Below are positions 1 to 11,703 of a DNA stretch of 64,000 nucleotides, one piece after another (the stretch's first letter is position 1; the number at the start of each line of letters is the position of its first letter). The notes under the pieces were generated by a model, which searched no databases, was not told the origin of the DNA, and saw nothing but the letters and a program-made list of their open reading frames with translations. The DNA comes from Furcasterigmium furcatum (Eukaryota > Ascomycota > Sordariomycetes > Glomerellales > Plectosphaerellaceae): positions 5,216,472-5,280,471 of the forward strand of contig BCIA01000005.1 in the NCBI GenBank assembly GCA_001599815.1. The letters run 5' to 3'. The position numbers and the translations under genes are program-made.

Positions 1-646
1 CGGCCTCGGCCCGGAGATCCTGAGCCCTGCTCTGGACGTTATTGATGAGCCCGAGCGCGACGGTCTGGAGGTCATTGATTCGTCAGCCCTGGATTCATCA
101 TGTACAAGTTGCTTGTAGGAATGGTACACTTACGTCAACAACGCCCTCGATGCGGCGCAGGACGGCCGCCACAGGGGGGCCGACGAGCGGGACCCTGGTC
201 AGGAAGCCCGCCTTGCCGATGAGGATGTTGAGGAGGACCTGGTGCACCCGCACGAACTCGCGGAAAGCGTCGAAGATGAGGTCGGACGGGCTGCCCGCGG
301 GCACAGCCGCCATGCCCTGCATCTGGCCGATGGCCCTGGTCGCGGTGATCACGATATCGGTGAAGCCGAGGATGAGACGCTTTGGTGGCAAGGCCCGTCA
401 GTATCACGGTGCTCGTAACCTCCTGGGGTGTAGCGGGACGCAGGTACTCACGGGAAAGGGTCCCTGTCCGATAACGATCAGCGGCGCATTGAGCAGGGTG
501 ATGCTCTGCGCGGGTGCCTGGAGAGCCTCCGACTTGACCGTCAGAGCCTTGATGTTCTCGACGACCTGGGCAGGCGTGATCTGGGCCGCAGCCGTGTTGA
601 AGACGGCCAGCGCGGCGACGGCGGTGGAGAGGATGGAGAAACGCAT
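1..646 (-). CDS. hsbA: HsbA-like secreted cell-surface protein (3' end beyond window)
   Basis: Three exons on the minus strand: 646-452, 379-134 and 64-1, which runs off the window. Both introns have consensus donors (GTGAGT, GTAAGT) and the reading phase is 0 at each junction. The product starts with a typical signal peptide (MRFSILSTAVAALAVF, cleavage near the AAA-Q site) and continues as a helical, Ala/Val/Leu-rich domain with the ITPAQVVENI start seen in the HsbA (hydrophobic surface binding protein A / cell-wall galactomannoprotein) family. Family members are secreted, bind hydrophobic surfaces or the cell wall, and in Aspergillus help recruit cutinase-type enzymes. That role is family knowledge. 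The family call rests on the signal peptide and overall pattern. The C-terminus, which could tell HsbA from galactomannoprotein, is missing. Confidence 0.72.
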
Positions 647-1770
647 CTTGATGATATGTGAATTTGAGAGAAGAAGCTCTGGGAGATGGCAGAAAGGAAG
701 TGAGAAGGTGAGATTCGTGGGCGATGGTGCGATGTGGTGAAAGAGAGCCCTTCCTTGTTGGTATAGCAGATGGTCCCCCTTATATATTCAAAGTTGAGGC
801 TGTACGGGAACCTGGTCAAGACGACTGCATCGTGATCGCGATGTCTTCACCTCCCTTCTGGAACCTTCGCATTTTCGTCTCCCAGGGGTCGACATGCCGT
901 GAAGCCATCCAATCTTCCCAATCGGGTAGGAATCCAGCTACACGACGGCTGATGTGGCTGGAGCACTGGAATTCGAGTTGGGAATAAATCCATGCGAATA
1001 CCTGAGATTGAGACAACGGATCTCCTTGGAGACGGCCTGGCATTGTGCTTGTCACTCTCGCCTGGAATGTTGGGCTCGGCCCGACGGCCCCATAACCGTT
1101 GAAGAAACGGCACGTCAACCAGTCGGGCTGCCCTGCGATGTCTCGGCTCCGGGCCGGTCCGCGATCTACTAAAGAGTCGGTGTAGATCAAGACTGCCAGA
1201 CCCGATGAACAAGCCTTCGGCGAGAGTCCCATTGCGCCGTTAACAGAGCACGGTGGCGTTCAAGCCACGATTCCCGATCTCCCTTATTGCATCATCGATA
1301 GTTCGAATTGCACGAACACCTCGAAGCAGAGGCAAGGAATGACCAGTTCAACAAACTCAGACCTAGTTCATGAGCAGCGGCGCTTCCCTGATTTCTCTCT
1401 CGTCGGGCTTCCCTTTCCGGAGAAGGAAGAGGAGACCACTGTCTGGAACGCAGGAGTCTGTGCCCCCACGTGAGCTTGATCGATACCCATGACCGGGTCA
1501 GACTCACACAGCGATGGCCACAAGGGCCGTGGGTGTGTACAGAAGTCGACGGACCCAGTCTTCGGGCTTTATGTTCTGGTTTGAACCAGGTCCGAATCTT
1601 CGCTGCTGTAGCACATCTGGCTCGAGACTTCCGCTCAGCAGGGTTGCTCACAGTTACAAGGACAGCTGACAGCTAACGGGTATCTCGTCTACTCGAAAGC
1701 TCTTCGGTATACATGTGAACATTACATATCTACTTCTACTTTAGAAGCAATGCTCTTCTCCTGTCAACTT
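647..1770. other. Intergenic region, no gene seen
   Basis: Apart from the TATA-like box near 780, I see no frame with recognisable domains or coherent splicing. It holds the promoter of the HsbA-like gene and the 3' flank of the xanthine dioxygenase gene. Confidence 0.5.
776..790 (-). promoter_or_regulatory. TATA-like box of the HsbA-like gene
   Basis: On the minus strand this reads AATATATAAGGGG, about 135 bases upstream of the ATG at 646. Position and sequence fit a core promoter TATA element; this is inference only. Confidence 0.4.
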
Positions 1771-3166
1771 TTACGCCGACGGGTGGTCGCTTGCCGCCAC
1801 ATTGCACTGATGCATCACCCTTGGTCCATACGACTTGGGGAACTCCGTCTGTGTCGGTCAGCACCCTATAACGACAGCTGGCGATGAGCGAGAACTTACA
1901 ATACTATGCCACAAGGCCCTGTTGTACCAGAGAATGACGTCCTGCTCTTTGTGCGGATGCGCGTAGATATTCTCAGGCTGGATCGCAGGCCTCATTAATC
2001 TGCCGAATCCGGTCAGCTCGGCACCTGTCACTTGAACGGCAACACTCACTTGTCCATGAACGCCCTGACCTCCTTCAGATCATCAACAACTCTCTCCTCG
2101 CCATCCGCGCTGCTCTTGAGATAAAGCTTGAACGCTCCCTGCCCGTGCACCTGGAGCGACTTCTCCCCAGTCTTCGGGTTCGTCCAGACCATCGGGTACA
2201 CGCACACCTTGGCCGGATCCCACGGCGGCAGCTGGTCCAGCGGCTTCTCGAGGCCCTCGGTCTCGAGCAGGTGGCCCAGCCGGGTGCTGTGCGCCGTTGA
2301 CATCCACACAAAGGCGTGCGGAGCGTACTCGATCCGGCTGTGCATGACCAGGTCCCGCGTCTCGTCGTCCAGCAGGGCGAGGGCGCGGCTCCCCGCGACC
2401 ATGGCCGTCGCCCCGGGGGCCATCTTCATCTCCGTCCCGCTGCCGTCGTCCCAGCGCACGGTGACGTCCGGGCCCTTGGGCGTCCTGACCGCGAGCAGGC
2501 AGCCCACGCGCGGGGGCGGGATCGCGTACAGCGAGCCGTCGAAGTGCCACTGGTAGAAGCGCGAGGCGCCGGCTTCCCGCTCCTCGTCGGGGATGTGAGG
2601 GGGCAGGTGGAACTCCTCGTGGTCGATTCCCTGCACCTCGAAGCCGTCGGGGAAGCCAAAGTGTCCGTCCGGCAGGGGCCCGCGTCCGAGAATGTGAACC
2701 TGGGGCTGCACGGGGATCGCGGGCCTCTTGGGGATGCCGAAGATGTCAACGCCGTTGTGGCTCAGGAGGAGGGGATCTTTTCCGTGAGCGAAGCCGCCTG
2801 TTGTCTCTTCGGGGTCGAAGCTATACTTGGTGAGTTGGCCGTCCTTGCATGGCTTCTACTGTGAGCCACTAACCTGGAAGTCAACATGTACTGCTGTTGC
2901 GGCCTCAGCATCTCGGGCTGCTCCTTGAACACGAGCATCTTGTGCTTGTGCAGCGCATCCGAGATGAAGCCAAAGTCCGCATCGGTAAAGTTGTTGAGAT
3001 CGATCCCGTAGACCTCGGCGCCAAAGTCGACTTTGCTCCCACTGACATGTTCAATGGGGACCACTCGGCCTGTCGATGTCTCGGCATGAGGGAGGCTGAA
3101 CTCGACCTTCTGGGCGATGAGGCGAAGGTCAGTTGCCTCTTCAGTAACGACTGAGGTGATGACCAT
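1771..3166 (-). CDS. xanA: Alpha-ketoglutarate-dependent xanthine dioxygenase (XanA type)
   Basis: Four exons: 3166-2874, 2820-2050, 1999-1900 and 1848-1771 (TAA), giving 413 residues. The phases close exactly and fix the acceptors. The TauD/TfdA fold is seen with the Fe(II) H-x-D pair in WHFDGSLY, a distal histidine in LWHSI, and the 2-oxoglutarate-binding arginine in GPRVMHQCNV near the C-terminus. The N-terminus (HVSGSKVDFGAEVYGIDL) and overall layout match fungal XanA, which hydroxylates xanthine to uric acid using Fe(II), O2 and 2-oxoglutarate. It replaces or supplements molybdenum xanthine dehydrogenase. All active-site residues appear present, so the gene looks functional. Downstream neighbours include a Zn2Cys6 factor and a Fur-type permease, which fits purine scavenging. 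The precise substrate is inferred; another TauD-type dioxygenase is the alternative. Confidence 0.82.
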
Positions 3167-3806
3167 GTTGAAAAATATTCAGTCGTCCAGTTATCGTGTT
3201 GTGGTGTATTGCTGTTCGTCTTCGCGGACTCCCGGCAGATCGTTGTATGTTCGTGATGTCTTTATCTGATCTTGGCCTCCGTCCTCATGACTTGACTTGT
3301 CGGAATTTCTCCATATTACCCTGACGAGAACACCCACAATCCTCGGCCTGTTGTCAGTCATGGTGGCATCCGATATGCGTATCAGCAGCTCCCCACTCTC
3401 AAATCGCGATCTCCAGGGCCGCCCATTGAGCTTCGGCCGAGGTGGATGATGCCAAGCGGCATCCCCGAGGACACACATTCCCACCAGTGACATAGATGCC
3501 GAAAAGCATTTTATTTTCAGTCTAAACTAACAAGCCCAAAGCCATTTGCATGCTTATCAAAATGTGGCTTCCCTGAGTTTCTAGTTCGGGGCCGCCGGCG
3601 AGCCCCCCCTGGCACCCGACCCAGCTGAGTCCTCGGCCGAGGCCACGGCCACCATCTCACAGCAACTGATTAGGTTGCAAGAAGATCAGATATCGTTCGC
3701 AGTCTCGAGAGATTCACGACGTGAAAACCGTCCTGCAATTGTGCCACCCGATCGTCCCATCCCTCCGCGTTGTCCACACCATCACCACCACCAAGACTCA
3801 GAAACC
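3167..3806. promoter_or_regulatory. Divergent promoter region between xanA and the hydrolase
   Basis: About 640 bases between the divergent starts at 3166 (minus) and 3807 (plus). No coding frame of merit. A shared bidirectional promoter would allow co-regulation of the two genes; this is inference from layout. Confidence 0.4.
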
Positions 3807-4673
3807 ATGTCGTTGCAAACACCCTCCTCCAACTTCTTCACCACCTCCTCAGGCACGAAGACGCACTACCTCCGAGCAGGAACCCCCTCCGGCCCTCTGA
3901 TAATCTGCCTCCACGGCCTCGGCGGCTCGACCGACACATTCACCCCCCTCCTCCCATCTCTGCCGCCCTCCCACGACATCATCCTCGTCGACTTCCAGGG
4001 CTTCGGCCAAACCCCCCTGACCGACCCCTCCCAGCCCCTCTCCGTCGCGAACCATGTCGCCGACCTACACGATCTCATCACATCTCTACAAACAGCTCCG
4101 GGCAAGCCGCAGCCCCCCAAGACCCTCCTCCTCATCGGGCACTCCCTCGGCGCGATCGTTTCCCTCCACTACGCCGCCCGGCACCCCGACGCCGTCGCCG
4201 GCCTCGTCCTCCTCGGCGCCGGCAGGGCGGCGGGCCACATCCCCGCCGTGCGGCAGCGCATGCTCGACCTCGCGGCCGCCGTGAGGGAGAAGGGCATCGG
4301 CTTCGCGGCGGACACGGCCGCCAAGTCGAACTTTTACGAGGACACGGCCGAGAGGGCCGCGGATCCCGCGGCCAGGGAGGCCGTCCGGGAGGCCGTGGCG
4401 GCGTCGGACCCCGAGGGCTATGCCAGGACGGCCGAGGCGCTCGTCGACCTCGGCCATAAGGATCCCGAGTACGGCGCGATCAAGTGCCCTGCCGTGTTCA
4501 TCGCGGGGGACAAGGATGTCATCGGCCCCGTGGAGCGGTCGGAGGGCCTGAGCGCCCTGGTCAGGGGGGAGAGCTGGGTCCAGGTGGTCAGGAGCGGGCA
4601 CCAGCCGATACTGGAGGACCTGGAGGGTGTGAAGGGCGCAGTGGCGGCGTTGCTGTCCAAGGTTGAGGGATAG
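3807..4673 (+). CDS. Alpha/beta-hydrolase fold protein
   Basis: Single exon, 288 residues. I chose the ATG at 3807 because the open frame upstream lacks conserved sequence and runs through a His/Pro-rich low-complexity leader. The fold is shown by the oxyanion motif LHGLGGS, the nucleophile elbow IGHSLGA (catalytic Ser about residue 113), an acid in the AGDKDVIG strand end, and a late histidine in SGHQPIL. Together these make a Ser-Asp-His triad. The length fits enol-lactonase, esterase and peroxidase-like members of the family. There is no signal peptide, so it is probably cytosolic. It is divergent from xanA. The substrate is unknown; a hydrolytic step in heterocycle breakdown would suit the neighbours but is a guess. 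Confidence 0.78.
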   Translation: MSLQTPSSNFFTTSSGTKTHYLRAGTPSGPLIICLHGLGGSTDTFTPLLPSLPPSHDIILVDFQGFGQTPLTDPSQPLSVANHVADLHDLITSLQTAPGKPQPPKTLLLIGHSLGAIVSLHYAARHPDAVAGLVLLGAGRAAGHIPAVRQRMLDLAAAVREKGIGFAADTAAKSNFYEDTAERAADPAAREAVREAVAASDPEGYARTAEALVDLGHKDPEYGAIKCPAVFIAGDKDVIGPVERSEGLSALVRGESWVQVVRSGHQPILEDLEGVKGAVAALLSKVEG

Positions 4674-4884
4674 CTTTGATTCAGACGAGAAGAGTAGAAC
4701 AATAGAATCATAAAATAGGTAAATCATATTCGGCATACATTTCTTCTGGTCTTCAAAATCAAATACATATACGCTTCGTGACATCATACAAAGACCCAAC
4801 GCCCGTCGGGGGAACAAATATCAAAATATCGAGAAGCAGTCGTGACATCATACAAAGACCCAACGCCCGTCGGGGGAACAGATA

Positions 4885-7208
4885 TCAAAATATCGAGAAG
4901 CAGTCGTGATTCGCCAGGTACAGCAGGTTCTCAAACCCGTTGGCGCCGTCCAGCCCGGCCGGCGGAAAGGAAAAGTTAAAGTCGGACTGCGCAAAGTCCA
5001 TCAGCTCATGGTGGTGCATGTCGTCCTCGTTGTACGTCGGGGGTGGATCTTCCGACGAGGGCGTCCGCGGCGGCGATCCTCTTGAGCCCGCCGCCGCGTT
5101 GGCCCGACCCTGCCGTCCCGCCTGCGTCGCCGACTTGTCCTCGCAGAACGATTTGACGAAGTGAGGCACATCGAACTTGTTGGCCTTCTTCGCCGCGCTT
5201 GCCGCTCCTTCTTGTGAGAAGACGGAGTCGTCTCTTCGGCGTTTTCTCCCCAGGGCTGGCGTCGCTGCTTCACCGCTGCCGGCCTTGTTGACCTCTCCGA
5301 GCAGGGCACCCAGGAGCTTGATGCCCCTGGCGGCAATCATGCTGTTGCGACAGAAGCTAAGAATGCCGACCACATCCTCCGCGAGCTGGCGGTGCTCCGA
5401 CCACTCCCGCTCCGAGGGATCTCGGTGGAGGACGTCGAGGAGGAGGATGATCGAGGCAGCGACCGAGAAGGCCTGGTGAATCCACAAGATGGGGCCGTCT
5501 TCCTCAACGACACATTTGTACTCCTTGATGATCGTCTTCGAGGCGGCCAGGCATGTCCGCCGGGTAAAGGCAAAAGCCGGGTTGCTGAAGCTGTCGGAGA
5601 GGAAAGACCGGTGGATCATGATGATCTTGTGGCTCGAGCTGATCGCCAGCGCTCGTCGAGCCCACGGCGTCCAAGCCGGCCAGTCAGGCTCAATCGGTGC
5701 GCTCGACAGGAACAGCGGCCGCTCGGACGTGGCGAGGGTCCTCAGCCGAGCATCCCATGCGAGGACCTGCTCATAGCGGGTGTAAGCCGTGTTGCACGCC
5801 ATGAGACCGTCTTGTAACTGCGGCATGATGGCGGCAACCTCCCGGAGGAACCGACAGTAGCTGGTCCTCGTGGGGACATGAAAAGGCAGCGGCACCAGGT
5901 CGTGGTCGTGGCAGTTGGCGGGAGGGTCCGAGGTCGAGTACACCGGGTTGACCAGGTAGCTCTCGGAGAAGGGGATGCCGAACCAGTCTTGACTGCAGAG
6001 CTGGCACCAGACCCGACGCCCAATCTCCTTCTCCACGGTACTGCCAGTCGCATCACGGCCGAGCCGATGGAGGGCCAGCGACTGGGCGATACGGACCGCT
6101 GCGGCGAGATGGATGCTCTGTGAGTTGCTGAAGCCAAGGAGATGCGCTGCAATGGTGCTCGTGGCAATGGCCTGGCAGGAGAAGATGCTCAGATTGGCGG
6201 TGTATCCGGCTCGGTTGAGGCACGTAATGACGGCCTGGAACCACCGTTTTGATAGTGTCTCCCGCTCGGGTCCCCTGAAGCCCCAGGACTGCACCCGAGT
6301 CGGCGGCGCGCAGGCAAGACTGGCAGTCATGATGGAGAAGAGCAGGGCAACCCACTGCAGATTGACGCCGGGACTGTCGATCGTTCCATTGTGCCTGGTG
6401 TAGAAGGTCTCGAGTTGGGCGCGGAAGGTCGGCGCAAAGTACGACCCGTGGTACCACAGCAAGCACTCTTCGTGATAGTCCACCAGCTGCCAGACCTGTC
6501 GCGGGTTAGGCAACAGCAGCTGTATGACCCCCAGCTGCGAGCATTCGTCGAAGGTGTCCGAGGTCATCTCTCTGCCGCTGGAGTCGCCCACGTCACCCGA
6601 GGCCTTCGCGACGGTGAAGGTCGCGTCGGGCGAGACCACGGAGTGATAGTCCGGGTCTTTTCGACGTCCCCAGGCGAGGAATTCCAGTATAGACGCCGCA
6701 TCTTTCATGACAGGGTCCGCGGTGTCGACCCGGTCACCGCTCGCCGAGACGGCCTGGACACATTGAAGGCTCGGGTCGACAGGCACGCCCTGGACTGCCG
6801 CCGCAACTTCATCCGCAGGCGAGGGTGGGTGTAGGCGGACGTCGGCCGAAGCGTCTCGACGGACGACGTCCTCCAGCTCAGCGACCTTTCGGCGAAGGTA
6901 TTCAAGCTCGGTGTTCGGGGGGGCTGTACGAGAGGACGCGGACGTCGTCGAGGGTCGGCGGACGGCGGTCTGCTGGCTGCCTGCGCCGCCGGGGGAGATC
7001 GGCTCGGAGTTGTCGAGGCCGCAGGAGTCCTGCTCTCGCCTGTCGAACGCGATCCGAGTCAGCATCGTCCGTCACACGAGGAGGGCCATGAGTGAGCGTC
7101 TCACCTTCGGACGCAATTCGTGCAGGGGACCGTCTTGCTGCACTTGACCTTCCTCCGAGTACACGAAGCACAAGCGAGCTTGGTTCTGTTCGCTGCTGCC
7201 GCCGACAT
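4885..7208 (-). CDS. Zn2Cys6 transcription factor with fungal-specific TF domain
   Basis: Two exons, 7208-7105 and 7039-4885, 752 residues. The small first exon is easy to miss: it encodes five of the six zinc-cluster cysteines (CASCTRRKVKC, then CTNC). The sixth follows the 65-nt intron, in REQDSCG, giving CX2CX6CX5CX2CX8C. A short coiled coil (LEYLRRKVAELEDVV) follows about residue 75-90, as in Gal4-type dimerisation. The central part (about 200-550) is the fungal-specific TF domain. The C-terminus has a basic stretch (GRKRRRDD) and acidic, Pro-rich segments. It lies between the hydrolase and the permease and reads away from the permease, so it is the obvious candidate regulator of this locus. 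Target genes are inferred from position only. Confidence 0.85.
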
Positions 7209-8075
7209 GGTGACTGACCGCTCCGCAATGGACGTTCCGTTCCTGGTGATCACCGGGGTGAGAGGGAAGAGGTCGTCGTGTGAGAGTCTGAGCGTTGAAC
7301 CTCGGACGAGGTCCAGTGTCCCTCATGTCCACCCAGGGAGTCCTTATCTGGGGATCCCACCGCCCATTGCAATTAGATACGCAGCCATTGGCCCGACCTT
7401 GACGCATGTAACCGCGTCCAGAGGGGATAAGACAGCTGGGGGAATACGGGGATGCTGCATGGTTCCGGGCGAATGTTCAGTGAGTGAGGGCGCAATCTGG
7501 GGATCACCACGTTTAGCGGCCGCGCCAGCGCCCAATCATCGCCGGACAGCGGACAGCTCCACTGATATGAGCCTGTCCCAGGCGGCCGATAACGCCCCGG
7601 CCGAGCCTAATGGCGTCTTCCCCCTTGGACTAGACCGTTCCTTATCTCTTCCCCGTCCATCACCACTCCAAGACCCCTTTATCTGACCTTTATCTCGCCG
7701 CCAACAACGACTAACAAGCACGAGCACCACGCATCCATGCAATGCCGGTAGCTCGATTCCATTAGGCATGTCCTCGGTAATCTGTCAGCGTGTCCGCACC
7801 GGCGGGAGGCCGACCCAGCCCCGGTCAACCCCATGACGGATGGCTGGAGTTTTGGTCAACCATTGCCTCCGCGATAAGGGGCCGACGGCATGGCCAAGAA
7901 CAACACCGAGGAACCCCGGAGAAGGCTCCAAGTTCAAATAGCCCACGAACTCATGTCGATCCGTCAGCTTGAATTCCGGCTCCAGGCTCGGTGACTTGTC
8001 TCTTGCGGTCCTCTGTCCAGCAACCTCTCCGTCCCATCCACCATCGTGGCATCTTGCTTGGTACCCATCGCCAAC
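7209..8075. promoter_or_regulatory. Divergent promoter region between the Zn2Cys6 factor and the permease
   Basis: About 870 bases between divergent starts. Several short frames are open on both strands but none shows a domain. This is the place to look for CGG-type half sites bound by the adjacent Zn2Cys6 protein; I did not find a convincing palindrome by eye. Confidence 0.4.
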
Positions 8076-9962
8076 ATGGAGACTCTTAAGAGCATTAACC
8101 TCCGAGAGCGCGGCCATGCCGCAAAGGAGAAGGCCAGGCTTCGCCTCACCGACCCCAAGAGCTGGAAGCTTCCCAAGCAGCCCAGCAGCATTGCGCCGGC
8201 AGATGTCTGGACCAACCTCGACATGGACCCCGTGCCGCCCGAGAGACGGACATGGGGAAAAGGCGCCTTCATCACCTACTGGTTCGTCCTGTGACTGTGA
8301 CTCCTGAGCTGAGGCTTCGGTGCTGATACGTATCAACAGGTTCAGCGACCTCGTGACCATTGCTACGTGGAGTTCTGGGAGTGCCATTCTCACCACTGGT
8401 ATGTACAACGGCAATGCCTCGAGTCACCGGAAACCCGTTGCTGACCAGTCTCGCAGGCCTCACCGCTACTGATGCCGTCCTCATCGTCCTCCTGGCCGGT
8501 ATCTGTAATGCCATTCCCACGGTCCTCAACGGTGCCATCGGCGCGGATCTCCATATCCCCTTCCCGGTGGCATCGAGGGCCAGTTTCGGCTACTACTTCA
8601 GCTACTTCGCCGTCATCAGCAGAGGCATCCTCGCCATGTTCTGGTTCGGCGTCCAGACCGCGAACGGAGGCACATGCGTCACAGCTGTAAGCCGGCCCCT
8701 CTCTGGTATTCGAACACCGATGCTGACACCCTCAGGTCCTCACGTCCATCTGGCCCAGCTACAGAGACCTGCCTAACTACCTCCCCGCCTCCGCAGGCCT
8801 CACCACAGCCGGCATGGTCTCCTACTTCCTCTACTGGCTCATCCAGTTCCCGCTCCTCCTGATCCCCACCCATAGGCTGCAGTATATGTTCTGGGTCAAG
8901 ACGATCCTGACGCCGCCCATGGCCATCGGCATGGTCATCTGGATCGCCGTCCGCGCGGGCGGCCAGGGCGAGTTCTTCACACGCCCCTCGCAGGTCCACG
9001 GCTCCGAGCGCGCCTGGCTCTGGATCTCCAGCCTGACCAGCGTCACCGGCGGCTACAGCACCCTCGCCGTCAACATCTCCGACTTCTCCCGCTTCAGCAA
9101 GAACCCCCGCGCCCAGCTCTGGCAGCTCCCCGTCATCCCCTTCTTCAAGACCATCGTCGCCCTCTTCGGCGTCATCTCCGCCTCCGCCGCCCAGGAGATC
9201 TGGGGCGTCCCCTACTGGACCCCGCTCGAGATCATCGCCACCTGGCAGAACACCCCCGGCGGCCGCGCCGCCGCCTTCTTCTGCGCGTCCATCTGGCTCC
9301 TCGCCCAGGTCAGCGTCAACATCAGCGCAAACGCCGTCTCCTTCGCCAACGACGTCACAACTCTCATGCCCAAGTGGTTCAACATCCGCCGCGGCACCGT
9401 CTTCGTCGCCATCTTCGGCGGCTGGGCCCTCTGCCCCTGGATCATCGTCTCCTCCGGCCGCGCCTTCCTCAACTTCATGTCCGCCTACGCCATCTTCATG
9501 GCCCCCATGGCCGGCATCCTCTTCACGGACTACTGGCTCATCAAGCACCGCCGCTACGACGTCCCCGCTCTCTACGACCCCCGCGGCATCTACAAGTACA
9601 ACAAGTACGGCACCAACTGGCGCGCGGCCGTCGCCTGCTTCGCCGTCATCATCCCCGTGCTCCCCGGCCTCGCGAAGAAGGTCGCCCCCGCCTCCGTGGA
9701 CATCGACCAGGGCCTCTCGAACCTCTTCAGCTTCAACTGGCTCTACGGGTTCTTCCTGTCCGTCTTCATCTACTACTTCTCCAACCTCTTCTTCCCCGCC
9801 AGGGAGACGCTCATCCCGCACGTCGTCACGGGCTTCGAGGAATCCACGATGCAGGGCGTCGAGACGGACGCCGAGAGCCAGAAGATGGAGGGCAAGGAGG
9901 GCCACGAGTACCTGGCGGAGCCGGGGAAGGAGGTGGGCGGGGAGGAGACGAGGGGGAGGTGA
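8076..9962 (+). CDS. NCS1-family permease, Fur type (uracil/allantoin/uric acid-like)
   Basis: Four exons: 8076-8281, 8340-8398, 8457-8686 and 8736-9962, 573 residues. All three introns have GT-AG ends and the phases (2, 1, 0) fit. An ATG 30 bases upstream is also in frame, but the one at 8076 (METLKSINLR) matches the usual family start. The N-terminus (LTDPKSWKLP, then NLDMDPVPPERRTW) is the conserved cytosolic NCS1 motif. About twelve hydrophobic segments follow, including the substrate-site stretches PVASRASFGYY and FWFGVQT. A charged cytosolic tail ends the protein. Fur-type members import uracil, allantoin, uric acid or related compounds with protons across the plasma membrane. The exact substrate cannot be read from sequence. 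Its place beside XanA and a regulator suggests purine-related uptake. Confidence 0.85.
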
Positions 9963-10536
9963 TTGTTTCGGCTTCCAAATCGCGTCTCTGCTTCATGAAG
10001 AAGAGCGGCTTGTTTGAGATGCGTTGCATGGGGCGGTCGTTCGGGACATGGTTACCTCGGGATTGCGATACATAAATGAGGATGATATTGTGTATAGCTG
10101 ACAGCTTCCACGTTATTTATGCCTCCATAATGATGATACCTTGTAAAATGTCAGATATTCCATCCACTGGTTTGGTCTGATGAGAATGGACGACTGACTG
10201 TTGAACGTGTTCCGAGGCCTAATTATAGACGCCAACCGACAGCACCCGACATTGGTTGCCAGGACAGGGGTAGGATACTAGGTTGAGCATGTGCAAACAT
10301 CCTCTCCATCATCAGAGGCCCAATCTGCATCACCAGGCGAAAAGTAGTGTCAAAACTTCTTCATTCCTCTATCTCCATGCAGGATGAGGTCTATGATGAA
10401 CAATCAAATACCGTACGCCAGTTCCCACCATAACCTGATCCCGTCGTAATTTTCCGCGACAGGACTCCCTGAGTACCTAGCAATCCAAGAAAAACGCTAA
10501 TGCAAAATCACCACCGCCGCCGCTCACAACCCGAGG
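9963..10536. other. Convergent intergenic region
   Basis: Between the permease stop and the transporter stop. It should contain both 3' UTRs. No gene seen. Confidence 0.5.
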
Positions 10537-11703
10537 CTAATGATGCCCAACTGCGCCAGAGGATATCGCGCCAAGATTCAGGTTCACCGAGTCACTGAAG
10601 ATGTATCCGGTGATGAGCATGACGGAGATGAGCGCCGCGAAGCCCATGATGAGGGCTCGCTTGACGCGCGTCGACAGGCGGCCCTCCTCGAGGTTGGGTG
10701 AGTTCCAGGCATTCTTGGCCCAGGTAAAAGTGTTCACCGCGGCGTCCTTGAGCTGGCTCAGGCCCGTGGAGTAGACGACAAGACCACCGAGGGCGATGGA
10801 GTAGCCGATGAACTGCAGGCTAGTGATGCTCGTGCCCCAGATGAAGACGGCGGCAACGATGAGGAGGATATTCTTGAGGATGCCGGTGAGAGTCATAACG
10901 AGACCGGACGTCTTGCCGATGAGGAAGACACTGGCAATGTTGAGCAGGAAGGCGACAGAGGCGCTCAGCATGAGCATCCAAGGGCCCACTTTGTGGACAT
11001 CCTGCCAGTCAAAGGTGCGGAACTCCACGAGGGCGGCGACGATGAAGTTGGTGAATGCGCAGACGGGGGCGTAGTAGTACAGGCTGACCAGAGGATCCAT
11101 CTTCTGGGCGTTCTCGTCGCCGCTGAGAAGGACTTGAATCATGACAACACGGACGGCCTCGAACACGATGCCGCCGAGCTGGTAGAGGAAGCCGATGACG
11201 GAGAATTGGATCTCGCCGAAGGACGCGAGACCGACACCCAGCACGATGACGAGAATGTTCAGGAACGTGTTCATGGAGGGATCGGCAACGCCCCAGAGCC
11301 ACGAGGTGAACAGGACGGCAACAGGAGAGGCGGCCTTGAGCATCTGGATGAAGGCGACGGAAAGGTAGAGGTAGACGAGGTTGGAGCAGACGAGAGAGCC
11401 GGAGTACGCGATGCCGATCGGGACGACAGCGCGCAGGTAGGTGCGCCCTGTCATCTTGACCTCGCGTCGGCTGTCGAGGAGGGTCGTCGTGCGGGCGAGG
11501 ATCTGCGTTGCGACTGCTGCGAAGACCATGTGGAAGCAGGTCAGGATGACGGGGTACTTGAAGCCCGCGGTGTCAATCAACCACTTGTTGAACAGAATGG
11601 TCAGGTTGGAGAAGAAGATCCAGTTTGCGATGTAAAAGACGGGATGCAACGAGCGGCCGGCCACGGGGGCCGGCTTCTCGACGGTGGGGAGAGTTGCACT
11701 CAT
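10537..11703 (-). CDS. TPT/nucleotide-sugar-type transporter (DMT superfamily)
   Basis: Intronless, 388 residues, starting at the ATG at 11703. About ten hydrophobic helices are visible. The triose-phosphate/nucleotide-sugar transporter pattern is clear: NWIFFSNLTILFNKWLID early, AFIQMLKAASPVAVLF in the middle, the FEAVRVVMIQVLL helix, and TSGLVMTLTGILKNILLIV, which is the TPT signature region. Such proteins exchange phosphorylated sugars or nucleotide sugars across Golgi or ER membranes; fungal paralogues are numerous and mostly uncharacterised. There is no signal peptide, as expected. Substrate unknown. A long, low-complexity upstream region follows, with no second gene visible. Confidence 0.85.
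   Translation of the reverse strand: MSATLPTVEKPAPVAGRSLHPVFYIANWIFFSNLTILFNKWLIDTAGFKYPVILTCFHMVFAAVATQILARTTTLLDSRREVKMTGRTYLRAVVPIGIAYSGSLVCSNLVYLYLSVAFIQMLKAASPVAVLFTSWLWGVADPSMNTFLNILVIVLGVGLASFGEIQFSVIGFLYQLGGIVFEAVRVVMIQVLLSGDENAQKMDPLVSLYYYAPVCAFTNFIVAALVEFRTFDWQDVHKVGPWMLMLSASVAFLLNIASVFLIGKTSGLVMTLTGILKNILLIVAAVFIWGTSITSLQFIGYSIALGGLVVYSTGLSQLKDAAVNTFTWAKNAWNSPNLEEGRLSTRVKRALIMGFAALISVMLITGYIFSDSVNLNLGAISSGAVGHH

Noticed and set aside
8679..9905. Open frame of 408 codons antisense to the permease
   Set aside because: Low-complexity Asp/Glu/Gly/Val shadow; the sense strand has a clear NCS1 protein.
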